Shown here in pieces: positions 24,633-32,881 of a stretch of DNA of 64,000 nt. Numbering within the stretch: the stretch's first letter is position 1; each line of letters starts with the position of its first letter. Position numbers and translations under genes: made by a program. The notes beneath the pieces were generated by a model. The model worked only from the letters and a program-made list of their open reading frames with translations. It was not told the DNA's origin and searched no databases. Source of the stretch: Haloechinothrix_A salitolerans (GTDB lineage: Bacteria; Actinomycetota; Actinomycetes; Mycobacteriales; Pseudonocardiaceae); NCBI RefSeq assembly GCF_039544105.1, contig NZ_BAABLA010000113.1. One strand, 5' to 3'.

Positions 24633-25691
24633 TCAGCGTTCGCCGGTCAGCTGTGCCCTGGCCAGGTCACGACCGGCCACGATCGCGCCGAGCTTTGCCT
24701 TGGCCACGTTGCGGCGCATCGATGCGATACCACAGTCGGTCGAGACCGATACTTGCTCCGGCGGGACCGCGTCGAACAGCCGGTGTAGCCAGCCCGCGAT
24801 GGTCTCCGCCGTCTCTACACGCAGCAGTTCGATATCCACGACGCCGACACCAATGTCCTTGTCCTTCGGCCAGCCGCGCAGCGAGTCGACCTCCGCGAAC
24901 TCGTGGCTTGCCATCTGGAAGTGGATCTGGTCGCAGTGCAGGTCGAACGCCCACGGGAACAGCCGGTTGCCCTTGAGGTCGAGGATGCCGGGCTGGCCTT
25001 CCTCGTGCCCGTAGCAGATATGAACGACCTTGTAGGCCGAGATGCCCTCGAACGCGGTGTTGATCGCGTCGATGATCCATTCCTCCGGCTCGAAGAAGGT
25101 GAGCGGCTCGGTGATCTGGATCATGTCGACGCCACGACGCTCCAGGTCGCGGAACTCCTCGTTGTACGCCTTCGCGACTTCCTGCGAGAGCACTTTGAGG
25201 TCGTGGTAGTGCCGGTCGGTGGACAACGCGGCGAGCGTGGCGGGGCCGAGCGACGCGTTGATCTTCAACGGCGCGTCCGTCACCAGCCGCACCGCCTCAG
25301 CGATCGGTTTGAACACCGGACGCCGCCAGGCCACCTCGCCGATCACGCTGGGTTTGTAGATCGGCAGGTCGAACGCGCCGACCTGGATTCGGTCGCCATA
25401 TCCGGCGTAGCCGTCCAGCTTGTGCGCCATGGCGTGGAACAGCTCGGCATACTCGTAACCGGTCTCGTTCTCGTAGTACTGGCCGCCATCAGTGACAACG
25501 TCCAACCCGACGTCGAGCATGTCGTGCACGGCGAGGCTCACCGCGTGGTGGTACAGCTCGCGAGCACGGTAATCGACGAACTCGGGCGCGTGCACACCGA
25601 TCGGCAGAATCCTGCCCTCGAGAAAGATGGGACGCGGATACGCCCCGACGATCGTGGCGGGCAGCAGGATGTCATTTCCCCGGACCTTCAT
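24633..25691 (-). CDS. MetE-fold zinc transferase B
   Basis: A 352-residue MetE-like protein, most like the product of 27271-28314 (shared VGxYPRP, DGxQYxExET, EPLTxxxxEEW). The putative zinc ligands are His and Cys in VVHICYGHEEG and the Cys of VSTDCGI. The position aligned with the fourth MetE ligand, Glu, reads Gln in QIHFQMAS, unless the metal site differs. AAGGAGAG precedes the ATG. It stands alone on the minus strand and is divergent from the 25889-29889 operon across a long palindrome. A CoM- or other thiol-transferase acting on an alkyl or methyl donor is the best guess; the substrate is unknown. Confidence 0.75.
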   Translation of the reverse strand: MKVRGNDILLPATIVGAYPRPIFLEGRILPIGVHAPEFVDYRARELYHHAVSLAVHDMLDVGLDVVTDGGQYYENETGYEYAELFHAMAHKLDGYAGYGDRIQVGAFDLPIYKPSVIGEVAWRRPVFKPIAEAVRLVTDAPLKINASLGPATLAALSTDRHYHDLKVLSQEVAKAYNEEFRDLERRGVDMIQITEPLTFFEPEEWIIDAINTAFEGISAYKVVHICYGHEEGQPGILDLKGNRLFPWAFDLHCDQIHFQMASHEFAEVDSLRGWPKDKDIGVGVVDIELLRVETAETIAGWLHRLFDAVPPEQVSVSTDCGIASMRRNVAKAKLGAIVAGRDLARAQLTGER

Positions 25692-25753
25692 CGCACTCTC
25701 CTTGTTGTGACGACTGTCACGGCGATCGTGCCGCCGGCGACCGCACTCGGGCT

Positions 25754-25802
25754 TCGACCTTTACAGCTCAATCCCCGCTGCGGGTTGAGCTGTACGGGTC
25801 GA
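25754..25802. promoter_or_regulatory. Long interrupted palindrome in the divergent B/C transferase promoter
   Basis: The order is TCGACC (25754-25759), TACAGCTCAA (25762-25771), 13 bases, TTGAGCTGTA (25785-25794), GGTCGA (25797-25802), exactly symmetric about 25778. A further small palindrome GTGACgactGTCAC lies at 25707-25720, near the minus-strand start. A dimeric regulator, most simply one of the local PucR proteins, is the likely ligand. Confidence 0.7.
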
Positions 25803-25888
25803 GGACTTTCGCCACCGTGACTCCCTAGCGTCAGCGATGTCACCAGCAGCAACCGGGCGGCACACCCGGTGCCACGAGGAGGCTCATC

Positions 25889-26077
25889 ATGACCCAGCCC
25901 ACCCGCGTAGAACTGCCCGCCAGACTCACGCTGCGGTGTTCGGAGTGCGGTTCGACGCACACCGCGCTGGCGCTGCATGACGAGGCGCTCAGGCGTGCCC
26001 GGCGCTGTCCGGAGTGCTCGGCGACCTGTGAGGTCGTCGCGACCCATGTGGTCTCGCTCGGCTGTTCGTGCTGCTGA
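25889..26077 (+). CDS. Small double-CxxC zinc-ribbon-like protein
   Basis: A 62-residue protein with a very good ribosome site (GAGGAGG, 8 bases before the ATG). It has CSECG at 17-21 and CPECSATC at 40-47, the spacing of a zinc ribbon, and ends in CSCC. It is strongly basic between the cysteine pairs. It is the first gene of the operon carrying two MetE-like transferases and an AMP ligase, beginning just after the palindromic operator. It could be a small metal chaperone or subunit for the zinc transferases, or a nucleic-acid-binding protein. I do not recognise a named family. Confidence 0.72.
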   Translation: MTQPTRVELPARLTLRCSECGSTHTALALHDEALRRARRCPECSATCEVVATHVVSLGCSCC

Positions 26078-26107
26078 CACCGCCTATTCACCACGAAGGA
26101 GCCCATC

Positions 26108-27250
26108 ATGCGAATCGGCAGCAACGACGTCTTCCTGCCCACGATGAACATGGCCTATTCCAACCCGAAGTGGTACGACTTCGTCGCGGCCGGCTACAAC
26201 GTGCCGTTCGGCGCGTTGGTCGAGGACACGGTTCAGGCCGAGGTCTTCAAGGACGCGCTGTGGGGCGTGATCGGTGACCAGCAGCGCGCGGGGATGGACG
26301 TCGTCGCCGACGCCCGGCTGTTCGCCGCGGGCAACTACTCCGGCGTCGTCACGTACTACTACGGCAGGCTGGCCGGGTTCGCGCCGTACGGCCCCAACGT
26401 CAAGTACCCGCTGTACTCGACGTTGCGCTCGCCGACGTGTGTCGGCGACATCTCCCGCGCCGCGCCGATGATGACGCCGATCGCCGAAGCGCTGACGGAA
26501 CTCACCGACGCGCCGTTGAAGATCCAGTGGACGGCGGCGGGGACGCTGACCGGGCTGTCCGCGGACAACCACTACGGCAGCGACGCCGAGCGCGCCTTCG
26601 CTATCGCCGAGGCACTCAACGAGGACATTCTCGAGGTGGACGCGATGGACCAGGTCGCGATCCTGCAGCTCGACGAGTGGTTCTGGCCGTACGAGTACGA
26701 GGACTGGAGCATCGAGGCGTTCAACCGCACGGTCGCCGGTGTCCGCAACGCCAAGGTCATGGTGCACCTGTGCGTCGGGAACTACCGGGGTGGTCGTGGT
26801 TATCGGCCCGACGACACCGCCGTCCCCGGTGAAAGCGCGTTCGACCTGCATGCTCGCCGCGGCGAGTCGCTCGTCTACGAGTCCGTGCTTCCCCGGGTGT
26901 ACGAGGCCAACATCGACATCCTCAACCTGCAGGTGATCGAGGACTCCGATGAGGGAGTGCTGGACGCGCTGCGCAAGCATCCCCTTCCAGACGACATCGA
27001 CTTCGTGTGCGGCGTGATCGACCCGAAGTCGACCTACGTCGAGACACCGGACGAGGTCGCCGACCGGATCGAGCGTGTCCTTGAGGTGGTGCCCGCCGAC
27101 CGGCTCGGGCTGACCACCGGGTGCGGGCTCAAGAACCTGCCGCGCCTCACCGCGTTCCAGAAGCTGCGGTCACTGGCGGACGGCGCCGCGTTGGTGCGGC
27201 TGCGTCACCAGCTCGGCACCGGCACCACAGCGACCACGGCAACCGCCTGA
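26108..27250 (+). CDS. MetE-fold zinc transferase C
   Basis: A 380-residue MetE-like protein, intermediate between the A/E and B/D types: it shares PNPKWYDF, YSTLRSPTCVGD and LQLDEWFWPYEYEDWSIE with A and E. Putative metal ligands are His and Cys in MVHLCVGN and Cys in TTGCGLKN; the residue aligned with the fourth ligand is Gln (ILNLQV) rather than Glu. VCGVIDPKSTYVETPDE is the conserved loop near the C-terminus. AAGGAG lies 8 bases before the ATG. It follows the zinc-ribbon gene by 30 bases and precedes paralogue D by 20. CoM-thiol transfer is the likely chemistry by association. Confidence 0.77.
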   Translation: MRIGSNDVFLPTMNMAYSNPKWYDFVAAGYNVPFGALVEDTVQAEVFKDALWGVIGDQQRAGMDVVADARLFAAGNYSGVVTYYYGRLAGFAPYGPNVKYPLYSTLRSPTCVGDISRAAPMMTPIAEALTELTDAPLKIQWTAAGTLTGLSADNHYGSDAERAFAIAEALNEDILEVDAMDQVAILQLDEWFWPYEYEDWSIEAFNRTVAGVRNAKVMVHLCVGNYRGGRGYRPDDTAVPGESAFDLHARRGESLVYESVLPRVYEANIDILNLQVIEDSDEGVLDALRKHPLPDDIDFVCGVIDPKSTYVETPDEVADRIERVLEVVPADRLGLTTGCGLKNLPRLTAFQKLRSLADGAALVRLRHQLGTGTTATTATA

Positions 27251-27270
27251 TACGAAACGAAGGAGCCATC

Positions 27271-28314
27271 ATGCGTGTCCGCGACACCGACATCCTCCTG
27301 CCAACCACCATGGTGGGCAGCTATCCCCGCCCGACCTGGCTGACCGGCAAGGTGTTCGGCGAGTATGACGAACCCGACTACATCGACTACGGCACCAAGG
27401 AACGGTTCTGGGACGCCGTGCAGCTCTGCGTCGACGACCAGGTCCGCGCCGGTCTCGACGTGCTGGCCGACGGGCAGCAGTACTTCGAGACCGAGACCAT
27501 GCACGAGTACGGCCAGGTGTTCCACTTCTGGGCGCACCACCTCAAGGGCTTCGCCCGCTGGGGTGACCCGATCGCCATCGACCTCTACAAGAAGTTCCAC
27601 GCGCCGATGGTCACCGGCGACGTCGAATGGGTCCGGCCGATCTACGCTCCCGCCGCGGAAGCCGCCCAGTTCGCCGCGAACGGCCAGCCGGTGAAGATCG
27701 CGGTACAAGGTCCGCTGTTCCTGGCGCACTGCTGCACCGACAACCACTACGGCGAGATGAAGCCGCTGGCGATGGACATCGCCAAGGCGTTCAACGCGGA
27801 GTTCAAGGACCTCGCGGCGCGCGGCGTCGACTGGATCCAGATCCACGAACCGCTCACCTACTATGGCGAGGAGCCGTGGTTCCTCGAGGTGCTGAACACC
27901 GCGTTCGAGGGCGTGGACGCGCACCGGATCTGGCACATCTGCTACGGCAACCAGGGCGGCAACCCCGGCGTCGCCGACCAGCGCGGCCAGGACATGTTCC
28001 CGTTCGCGTTCGACGCCGACGTCGATCAGATCCACATCGAGGCGGCTCGCAGAGGTCCGGGCGATCTGCCACACCTGGCGGGTCTGCCAGAGCGGATGAG
28101 CCTCGGGGTCGGCGTGATCGACGTGAAAAGCACGGTGATCGAGACGCCGGAGTCGGTGGCGGAGCTGCTGACGACGGCCGCGGAGCACGTGCCCGCCGAG
28201 CGGATCTGCGTCAGCACCGACTGCGGCATGCTCAACCTGAAACGAGAACACGCCCAGCGCAAGCTGCACGCGCTCGTCGAAGGCACCCGCATCGCCCGCG
28301 ACCGGTTGTCCTGA
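27271..28314 (+). CDS. MetE-fold zinc transferase D
   Basis: A 347-residue MetE-like protein with a complete set of candidate zinc ligands: His and Cys in IWHICYGNQGG, Glu in QIHIEAARRG and Cys in VSTDCGML. The N-terminus LLPTTMVGSYPRPTWLTGKV is characteristic of this group. AAGGAG sits seven bases before the ATG at 27271; the frame runs further upstream into the previous gene without support. It is closest locally to B (24633). It lies in a tight operon with C and the acyl-CoA ligase at 28327, which may activate the released acid. Confidence 0.78.
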   Translation: MRVRDTDILLPTTMVGSYPRPTWLTGKVFGEYDEPDYIDYGTKERFWDAVQLCVDDQVRAGLDVLADGQQYFETETMHEYGQVFHFWAHHLKGFARWGDPIAIDLYKKFHAPMVTGDVEWVRPIYAPAAEAAQFAANGQPVKIAVQGPLFLAHCCTDNHYGEMKPLAMDIAKAFNAEFKDLAARGVDWIQIHEPLTYYGEEPWFLEVLNTAFEGVDAHRIWHICYGNQGGNPGVADQRGQDMFPFAFDADVDQIHIEAARRGPGDLPHLAGLPERMSLGVGVIDVKSTVIETPESVAELLTTAAEHVPAERICVSTDCGMLNLKREHAQRKLHALVEGTRIARDRLS

Positions 28315-28326
28315 TTGGACGTATGA

Positions 28327-29889
28327 GTGAACATCGGGAGTTTTCTCGCCGAGGCGGCCCGGACTTACCCCGGCCGGGCCGCCCTCACCCGTGGCACGAC
28401 GACGCGCACCTACGCGGAGCTACACGCCCGAGCCGGCGCGTTCGCGGCAGCATTGTCTGAGGCTGGGCTCCGCAGGGGTGACCGAGTGGTGGTGTGGAGT
28501 CACAACCGCCCCGAGGTCGTCGAAACCTACTTCGCCTGCTGGCACATCGGCCTGGTCGTTGTGCCGGTGAACGCGAAGGTGACGGTCGACGAGGTCGCGT
28601 TCCACATCAGCGACTCACGAGCGACGGCACTGGTCTACAGCGAAGACTTCGCTGACGGGGCGGCGAGCATCCCCGGTGTGCGACGCATCGGAATCGGGCC
28701 GGAGTACGAGGCGCTGCTGGCGCGGCACCAGGACGCCAGCCAGGGCGGCGTTGAGGTCGTGGACGTCGCCCCGGACACACCTGCCTGGTTGTTCTACACC
28801 TCGGGTACCACCGGTCGCCCCAAGGGTGCGATCCTGACGCACGCCAACCTCGCCTTCATGGTCGTCAGCTGGTGCGCCGACCTGCATCAGCTCCAGCCAG
28901 AGGACGTCGTGCTGCACTGCGCACCACTCTCCCACGGCGCTGGGTTCCATGCGCTCGTCACCGTCGCGCGCGGCGCGCACGCCCTCGTGCACGACCGGTT
29001 CGATCCGGCAGTCGTGCTGGACGCGATCGCGGCACACCGGGTCACCGCGACATGGCTGGTGCCGACACAGATCCGGATGCTGCTCGACCATCCGTCGCTC
29101 GCGACCGCGGATCTGTCTTCGCTCACGCATATAGTCTACGGCGGTGCCCCGATGCACGCGGCCGATCTCGCCGAGGCGGTGAAGCGCATCGGGCCGGTGT
29201 TCGTGCAGCTGTACGGGCAGGGCGAGTCACCGATGACGATCACCTACCTGCGCAGAGAGGAGCATCGTCCTGATCGGCCCGACACCGAGGTGCTGACCTC
29301 GACCGGCGTGGCCCGCACCGCCATGGAGGTGCGCGTCGTCGATGCCGACGGAGTGGCCGTCGCTCCGCGCGAGGCTGGCGAGATCATCGTGCGAGGCCCG
29401 GCGGTGATGACTGGGTACTGGAATCGGCCGGATGCGACGGCGGAGTCGTTGCGTGATGGCTGGCTGCATACCGGTGACGTGGGGATGCTTGACGAGCGTG
29501 GGTACCTGTACGTCCTTGATCGGATGAAGGACCTCATTATCACCGGCGGTAGCAACGTCTACGCTCGCGAGGTTGAGGAGGTGCTGCTGCGCCATCCGGC
29601 CGTGCACGAGGTCGCTGTCTTCGGCGTCCCAGATCGCACCTGGGGCGAACTGGTCGTCGGAGCGGTCGTGCCGGACACCGAGGTCGACCCGGATGAGCTG
29701 ATCGTCTTCTGCCGTGAGCGGATGACCAGCTTCAAGCGTCCACGCCGCATTCACGTGCTCGACGCCTTGCCTCGCAACGCCTACGGCAAGGTGCTCAAGC
29801 GTGAGCTGCGCGCTCAACTCGGCGCCGGCGGCACCGGCCCGGACCATCGGGCTACCTCGACCAAGACCCTGCTTCCCGAACATCCCTGA
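28327..29889 (+). CDS. AMP-forming acyl-CoA synthetase
   Basis: A 520-residue ANL-superfamily ligase. Motifs in order: FYTSGTTGRPKGAILTHANL (P-loop-like A3) near 157, YGGAPMHAADL, QLYGQGESP (A5), GWLHTGDVGMLDERGYLYVL (A7), DRMKDLIITGGSNVYAREVE (A8) and NAYGKVLKRELR with the catalytic lysine (A10). It makes acyl-CoA from a carboxylate with ATP. It starts at GTG 12 bases after the previous stop. Its 3' end overlaps the convergent molybdoenzyme gene by 76 bases. Together with the ADP-forming synthetase and CoA-transferase it gives the island three ways to make thioesters. Confidence 0.88.
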   Translation: MNIGSFLAEAARTYPGRAALTRGTTTRTYAELHARAGAFAAALSEAGLRRGDRVVVWSHNRPEVVETYFACWHIGLVVVPVNAKVTVDEVAFHISDSRATALVYSEDFADGAASIPGVRRIGIGPEYEALLARHQDASQGGVEVVDVAPDTPAWLFYTSGTTGRPKGAILTHANLAFMVVSWCADLHQLQPEDVVLHCAPLSHGAGFHALVTVARGAHALVHDRFDPAVVLDAIAAHRVTATWLVPTQIRMLLDHPSLATADLSSLTHIVYGGAPMHAADLAEAVKRIGPVFVQLYGQGESPMTITYLRREEHRPDRPDTEVLTSTGVARTAMEVRVVDADGVAVAPREAGEIIVRGPAVMTGYWNRPDATAESLRDGWLHTGDVGMLDERGYLYVLDRMKDLIITGGSNVYAREVEEVLLRHPAVHEVAVFGVPDRTWGELVVGAVVPDTEVDPDELIVFCRERMTSFKRPRRIHVLDALPRNAYGKVLKRELRAQLGAGGTGPDHRATSTKTLLPEHP

Positions 29890-32108
29890 GACAGTCGCGA
29901 CGAGCCGGTGTCCCTGGTGAGTACATTGACGCTGCCAGCGGTACACAGAACGGGGTCGGTGCCCGGGACCGGCGTGAACCACGCGCCGGTCGACAGCTGG
30001 ACGACGCCGGGCAGCAGGTCGTCGTCCAGCACGGCACCCGCGAGGCATGCGCCACGGTCGTTGTAGACCCGCACCAGGTCGCCATCGACAATTCCCCGTG
30101 ATGCCGCGTCGGCGGGATGCATCCTGATCGGCTCGCGACCGGCCACTTTGGACGCCTGGCTGTAGGGGCCGAAGTCGAGCTGACTGTGCAGCCGCGTCGC
30201 CGGATTGTTGGCCAGCAATACCAGCGGAAACCACTCGGCACGAGGCGATCCGTGCCACTCCGCTGGTGCCAGCCACGCGGGATGGCCGGGGCAGTCTTCG
30301 TAGTCGAACGACGCGATCGTCGCGGAGTACAGCTCGATCCGCCCGCTCGGTGTGCGCAGTGGATGCGCCATGGGGTCGCGGCGGAAGTCCGCGAAAAGCA
30401 CGCTCGGTTGCGGTTCCGGTAGCGTGACACTGCCCGCCGCCCAGAACGCGCCGAAGTCCGGCAGGTCGGGGTTTCCCGTCCGCTGCCGCCAGTCCTCGTA
30501 GAGGTGCCGAAGCCACTGCTCCGCTGTGCGGTCTTCGGTGTAGGCCTCGGCCACGCCGAGTCGAGCCGCCAACTCAGCGAAGATGGCGTAGTCGTCCCAT
30601 GCTTCGGCGTAGGGATCGGCGCACCGGCGCATCGCGGTGAGCACGGCATCGGCACGGGACGCGCCGATGTCGTCGCGCTCCAGCGTTACGGTTGCCGGTA
30701 GCACGATATCGGCGTGCCGGGCCGTGGCGGTCCAGTACGGCTCGTGCACGACGATCGTGTTCACGCGGCGCCAGGCCTCGCGGAGCTTCGTGAGCTGCTG
30801 GTGGTGATGGAACGGGTTGCCGCCACACCAGTAAATGAGCTCGATGTCCGGATAGCGATGCCGTCGACCGTCGTAGTCGTACTCCCGCCCCGGGTTCAGT
30901 AGCATGTCGGCGATCCGGGCTACCGGGATCGCGGTCGTAACCGGGTTGGTGCCCTGCGGCAGAGTCGGCAGCGACCAGGTCTGTGCCGGAAGCCCGTTGT
31001 CCGCCATCGAGCCGTAGCCGTGTCCGAACCCACCCCCGGGTAGCCCGATCTGACCGAGCAGGGTCGCGACCAGCACCGCGGCCCACACCGGCTGTTCACC
31101 GAACTCCGCGCGCTGCAGCGCGTAGGTGACGGTCAGCATGGTGCGCCGCGTGCTCATCGCCCGTGCCAGTTCGGTGATCGCCGCTACGTCGATGCCGCAC
31201 AGTGCCGCGGCCCAAGCGGGGTTCTTGGCGATCCCGTCCGCCTTTCCAGTCAGATACGGCACCACGCGGTCGAACCCAGTGCAGTGTGTCCGCACGAAAG
31301 CCGCGTCGTACCGGCGTTCGGTGACGAGGACGTACGCCAGCGCCAGCAGGAAGGCGGTGTCGGTGCCCGGCCGTACCGGCAGCCACCGCGCGCTGAGCTC
31401 CTCGGGAATGTCGGCGCGGTCAGGTCCGACGATAACGAACTCGACTCCCCTGTCCGCCATCGACCGCAGGTGCTCGCTGACACGATGCCTGCTCACCCCA
31501 CCGGGTGCGACGGCGGTGTTCTTCGCGGGAAGCCCGCCGACGCACACCATGAGCTCGGTGTGCTCGGCGAGCACCTGCCAGCTGGTCAACGCGCCCAAGA
31601 CCTCGACCCCACCGCCGAGGATGTGCGGGAGAAGCACCTCCGAGGTACCGACGCTGTACGTGTTCACCGACCGGACGTAGCCACCGAGGGTGTTCAGGAA
31701 CCGGTGCACCTGGCTCTGCGCATGATGGAACCGGCCCGCGCTCGACCACCCGTAGGAGCCGCCGAAGACGGCGTCCGGCCCAGCCGTGTCGTAGACCCCG
31801 CGCAGTTCGTCCGCGAGCACGTCGAGCACGTCGTCCCACGACATCGACACGAAGGCGTCCTCGCCACGGCGTCGGTCGGGGCCACGACCTCGCTCCAACC
31901 AGCCTGCCCTGACATAGGGCCGGTCGATGCGCAGCGGATGGCGTAGCGAGCCGACCAGGTTGCCGAGCAGCGGTGAAGGTGCGGTGTCCGAAGTGGATGG
32001 TCGCACGGCGGTGACGTCCGCGTGACCGTCCACGCCATCGGCGCCGTCGCGCACGATGGGGCTGAACGCACCCCAGTGCGCGAGGTGCGTCGGCACCGTG
32101 TCGCTCAC
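29814..32108 (-). CDS. Cytoplasmic DMSO-reductase-family molybdoenzyme (BisC-like)
   Basis: A 764-residue bis-MGD enzyme of the type III DMSO reductase/biotin-sulfoxide reductase group. It begins with HLAHWGAFSP, the usual start after the signal in this family, but has no Tat signal and no N-terminal Fe-S cysteines, as in cytosolic BisC. The segment GSYGWSSAGRFHH at 117-129 is where the Mo-ligating serine lies. WCGGNPFHHHQQ, HEPYWTATARHADIVLPAT and the C-terminal cofactor-binding region are typical. It would reduce S-oxides or N-oxides. It is in an apparent operon with the hydroxyalkyl-CoM dehydrogenase and the CoM carboxylase (gap 7 bases), so an oxidised CoM-linked substrate is conceivable. 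Confidence 0.85.
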   Translation of the reverse strand: MSDTVPTHLAHWGAFSPIVRDGADGVDGHADVTAVRPSTSDTAPSPLLGNLVGSLRHPLRIDRPYVRAGWLERGRGPDRRRGEDAFVSMSWDDVLDVLADELRGVYDTAGPDAVFGGSYGWSSAGRFHHAQSQVHRFLNTLGGYVRSVNTYSVGTSEVLLPHILGGGVEVLGALTSWQVLAEHTELMVCVGGLPAKNTAVAPGGVSRHRVSEHLRSMADRGVEFVIVGPDRADIPEELSARWLPVRPGTDTAFLLALAYVLVTERRYDAAFVRTHCTGFDRVVPYLTGKADGIAKNPAWAAALCGIDVAAITELARAMSTRRTMLTVTYALQRAEFGEQPVWAAVLVATLLGQIGLPGGGFGHGYGSMADNGLPAQTWSLPTLPQGTNPVTTAIPVARIADMLLNPGREYDYDGRRHRYPDIELIYWCGGNPFHHHQQLTKLREAWRRVNTIVVHEPYWTATARHADIVLPATVTLERDDIGASRADAVLTAMRRCADPYAEAWDDYAIFAELAARLGVAEAYTEDRTAEQWLRHLYEDWRQRTGNPDLPDFGAFWAAGSVTLPEPQPSVLFADFRRDPMAHPLRTPSGRIELYSATIASFDYEDCPGHPAWLAPAEWHGSPRAEWFPLVLLANNPATRLHSQLDFGPYSQASKVAGREPIRMHPADAASRGIVDGDLVRVYNDRGACLAGAVLDDDLLPGVVQLSTGAWFTPVPGTDPVLCTAGSVNVLTRDTGSSRLSQGCSGSRVLVEVARWSGPVPPAPS

Positions 32109-32115
32109 CTTGGGC

Positions 32116-32865
32116 TCACAGCGCCGTCCAGCCCCCGTCGACGGTCAGTGCGTGCCCGGTGAGGTAGCTCAGCCGCTCATCGGCGAGCAGCCCGATGGCG
32201 TCGGCGATCTCGGTAGGCTGGGCGACCCGTCGCATCGGGATGTTCTCCTCGACCCGGCTCCGCAGCTCGGGAACGTCGAGCCGCCACTGCGTCATCGGCG
32301 TCTGCACGAAGCCGGGACACACGGCGTTGGACCGGATACCATCTGTGGCATAGTCGACCGCGAGAGACTTGGCGAACAGCAGAGCCGCACCCTTCGACGC
32401 GGTATAGGCGCACCGCGCGGGGAACGCCACCTGCCCTGCCACCGACGCCACCGTGATGACGTGACCTGATCCCTGCGCGAGCATCACCGGCAGCACGACC
32501 CGGGAGCACAGGAACAGCCCACGCACGTTCACCGCGTGCACGCGGTCCCATTCCTCGATCGGCGTCTCGTGACACCGGCCCGCCGCCTGCGATCCGGTGA
32601 TTCCCGCGTTGTTGACGAGCAGATCGATACGCCCGATCGTTCGCACGACAGTGTTGATCGCTTCGCGCATCGATTCGGCGTCGGCGACGTCCGCCGCCAG
32701 CCCGATGCCTTCGGGCCCCGCGGCCGCCTTGGCCGCGTCGAGATCCAGATCGAGTACCGCGAGCGTGTACCCGTCCGCCGCAAGACGTCCGCACGTGGCG
32801 GCGCCGATCCCTGAACCGCCGCCCGTCACCACGGCGACACGCTGTGGCTCACTCATCCCAGGCAT
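32116..32865 (-). CDS. xecD: R-2-hydroxyalkyl-CoM dehydrogenase (SDR)
   Basis: A 249-residue SDR: TGGGSGIG at 14-21, NNAG at 85-88, catalytic Ser141, Tyr154 and Lys158. Two features single it out. FPAR-CAY places an arginine at 151 and PMTQWRLD one at 195, matching Arg152 and Arg196 that bind the CoM sulfonate in Xanthobacter R-hydroxypropyl-CoM dehydrogenase; the surrounding residues also resemble that enzyme closely as I recall it. It oxidises (R)-2-hydroxyalkyl-CoM to the ketone with NAD. GGAGGT lies eight bases before the ATG at 32865. The gene for the next enzyme, 2-ketopropyl-CoM carboxylase, is immediately upstream (16-base gap). Confidence 0.88.
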   Translation of the reverse strand: MPGMSEPQRVAVVTGGGSGIGAATCGRLAADGYTLAVLDLDLDAAKAAAGPEGIGLAADVADAESMREAINTVVRTIGRIDLLVNNAGITGSQAAGRCHETPIEEWDRVHAVNVRGLFLCSRVVLPVMLAQGSGHVITVASVAGQVAFPARCAYTASKGAALLFAKSLAVDYATDGIRSNAVCPGFVQTPMTQWRLDVPELRSRVEENIPMRRVAQPTEIADAIGLLADERLSYLTGHALTVDGGWTAL

Positions 32866-32881
32866 CGCTGATTACCTCCGC

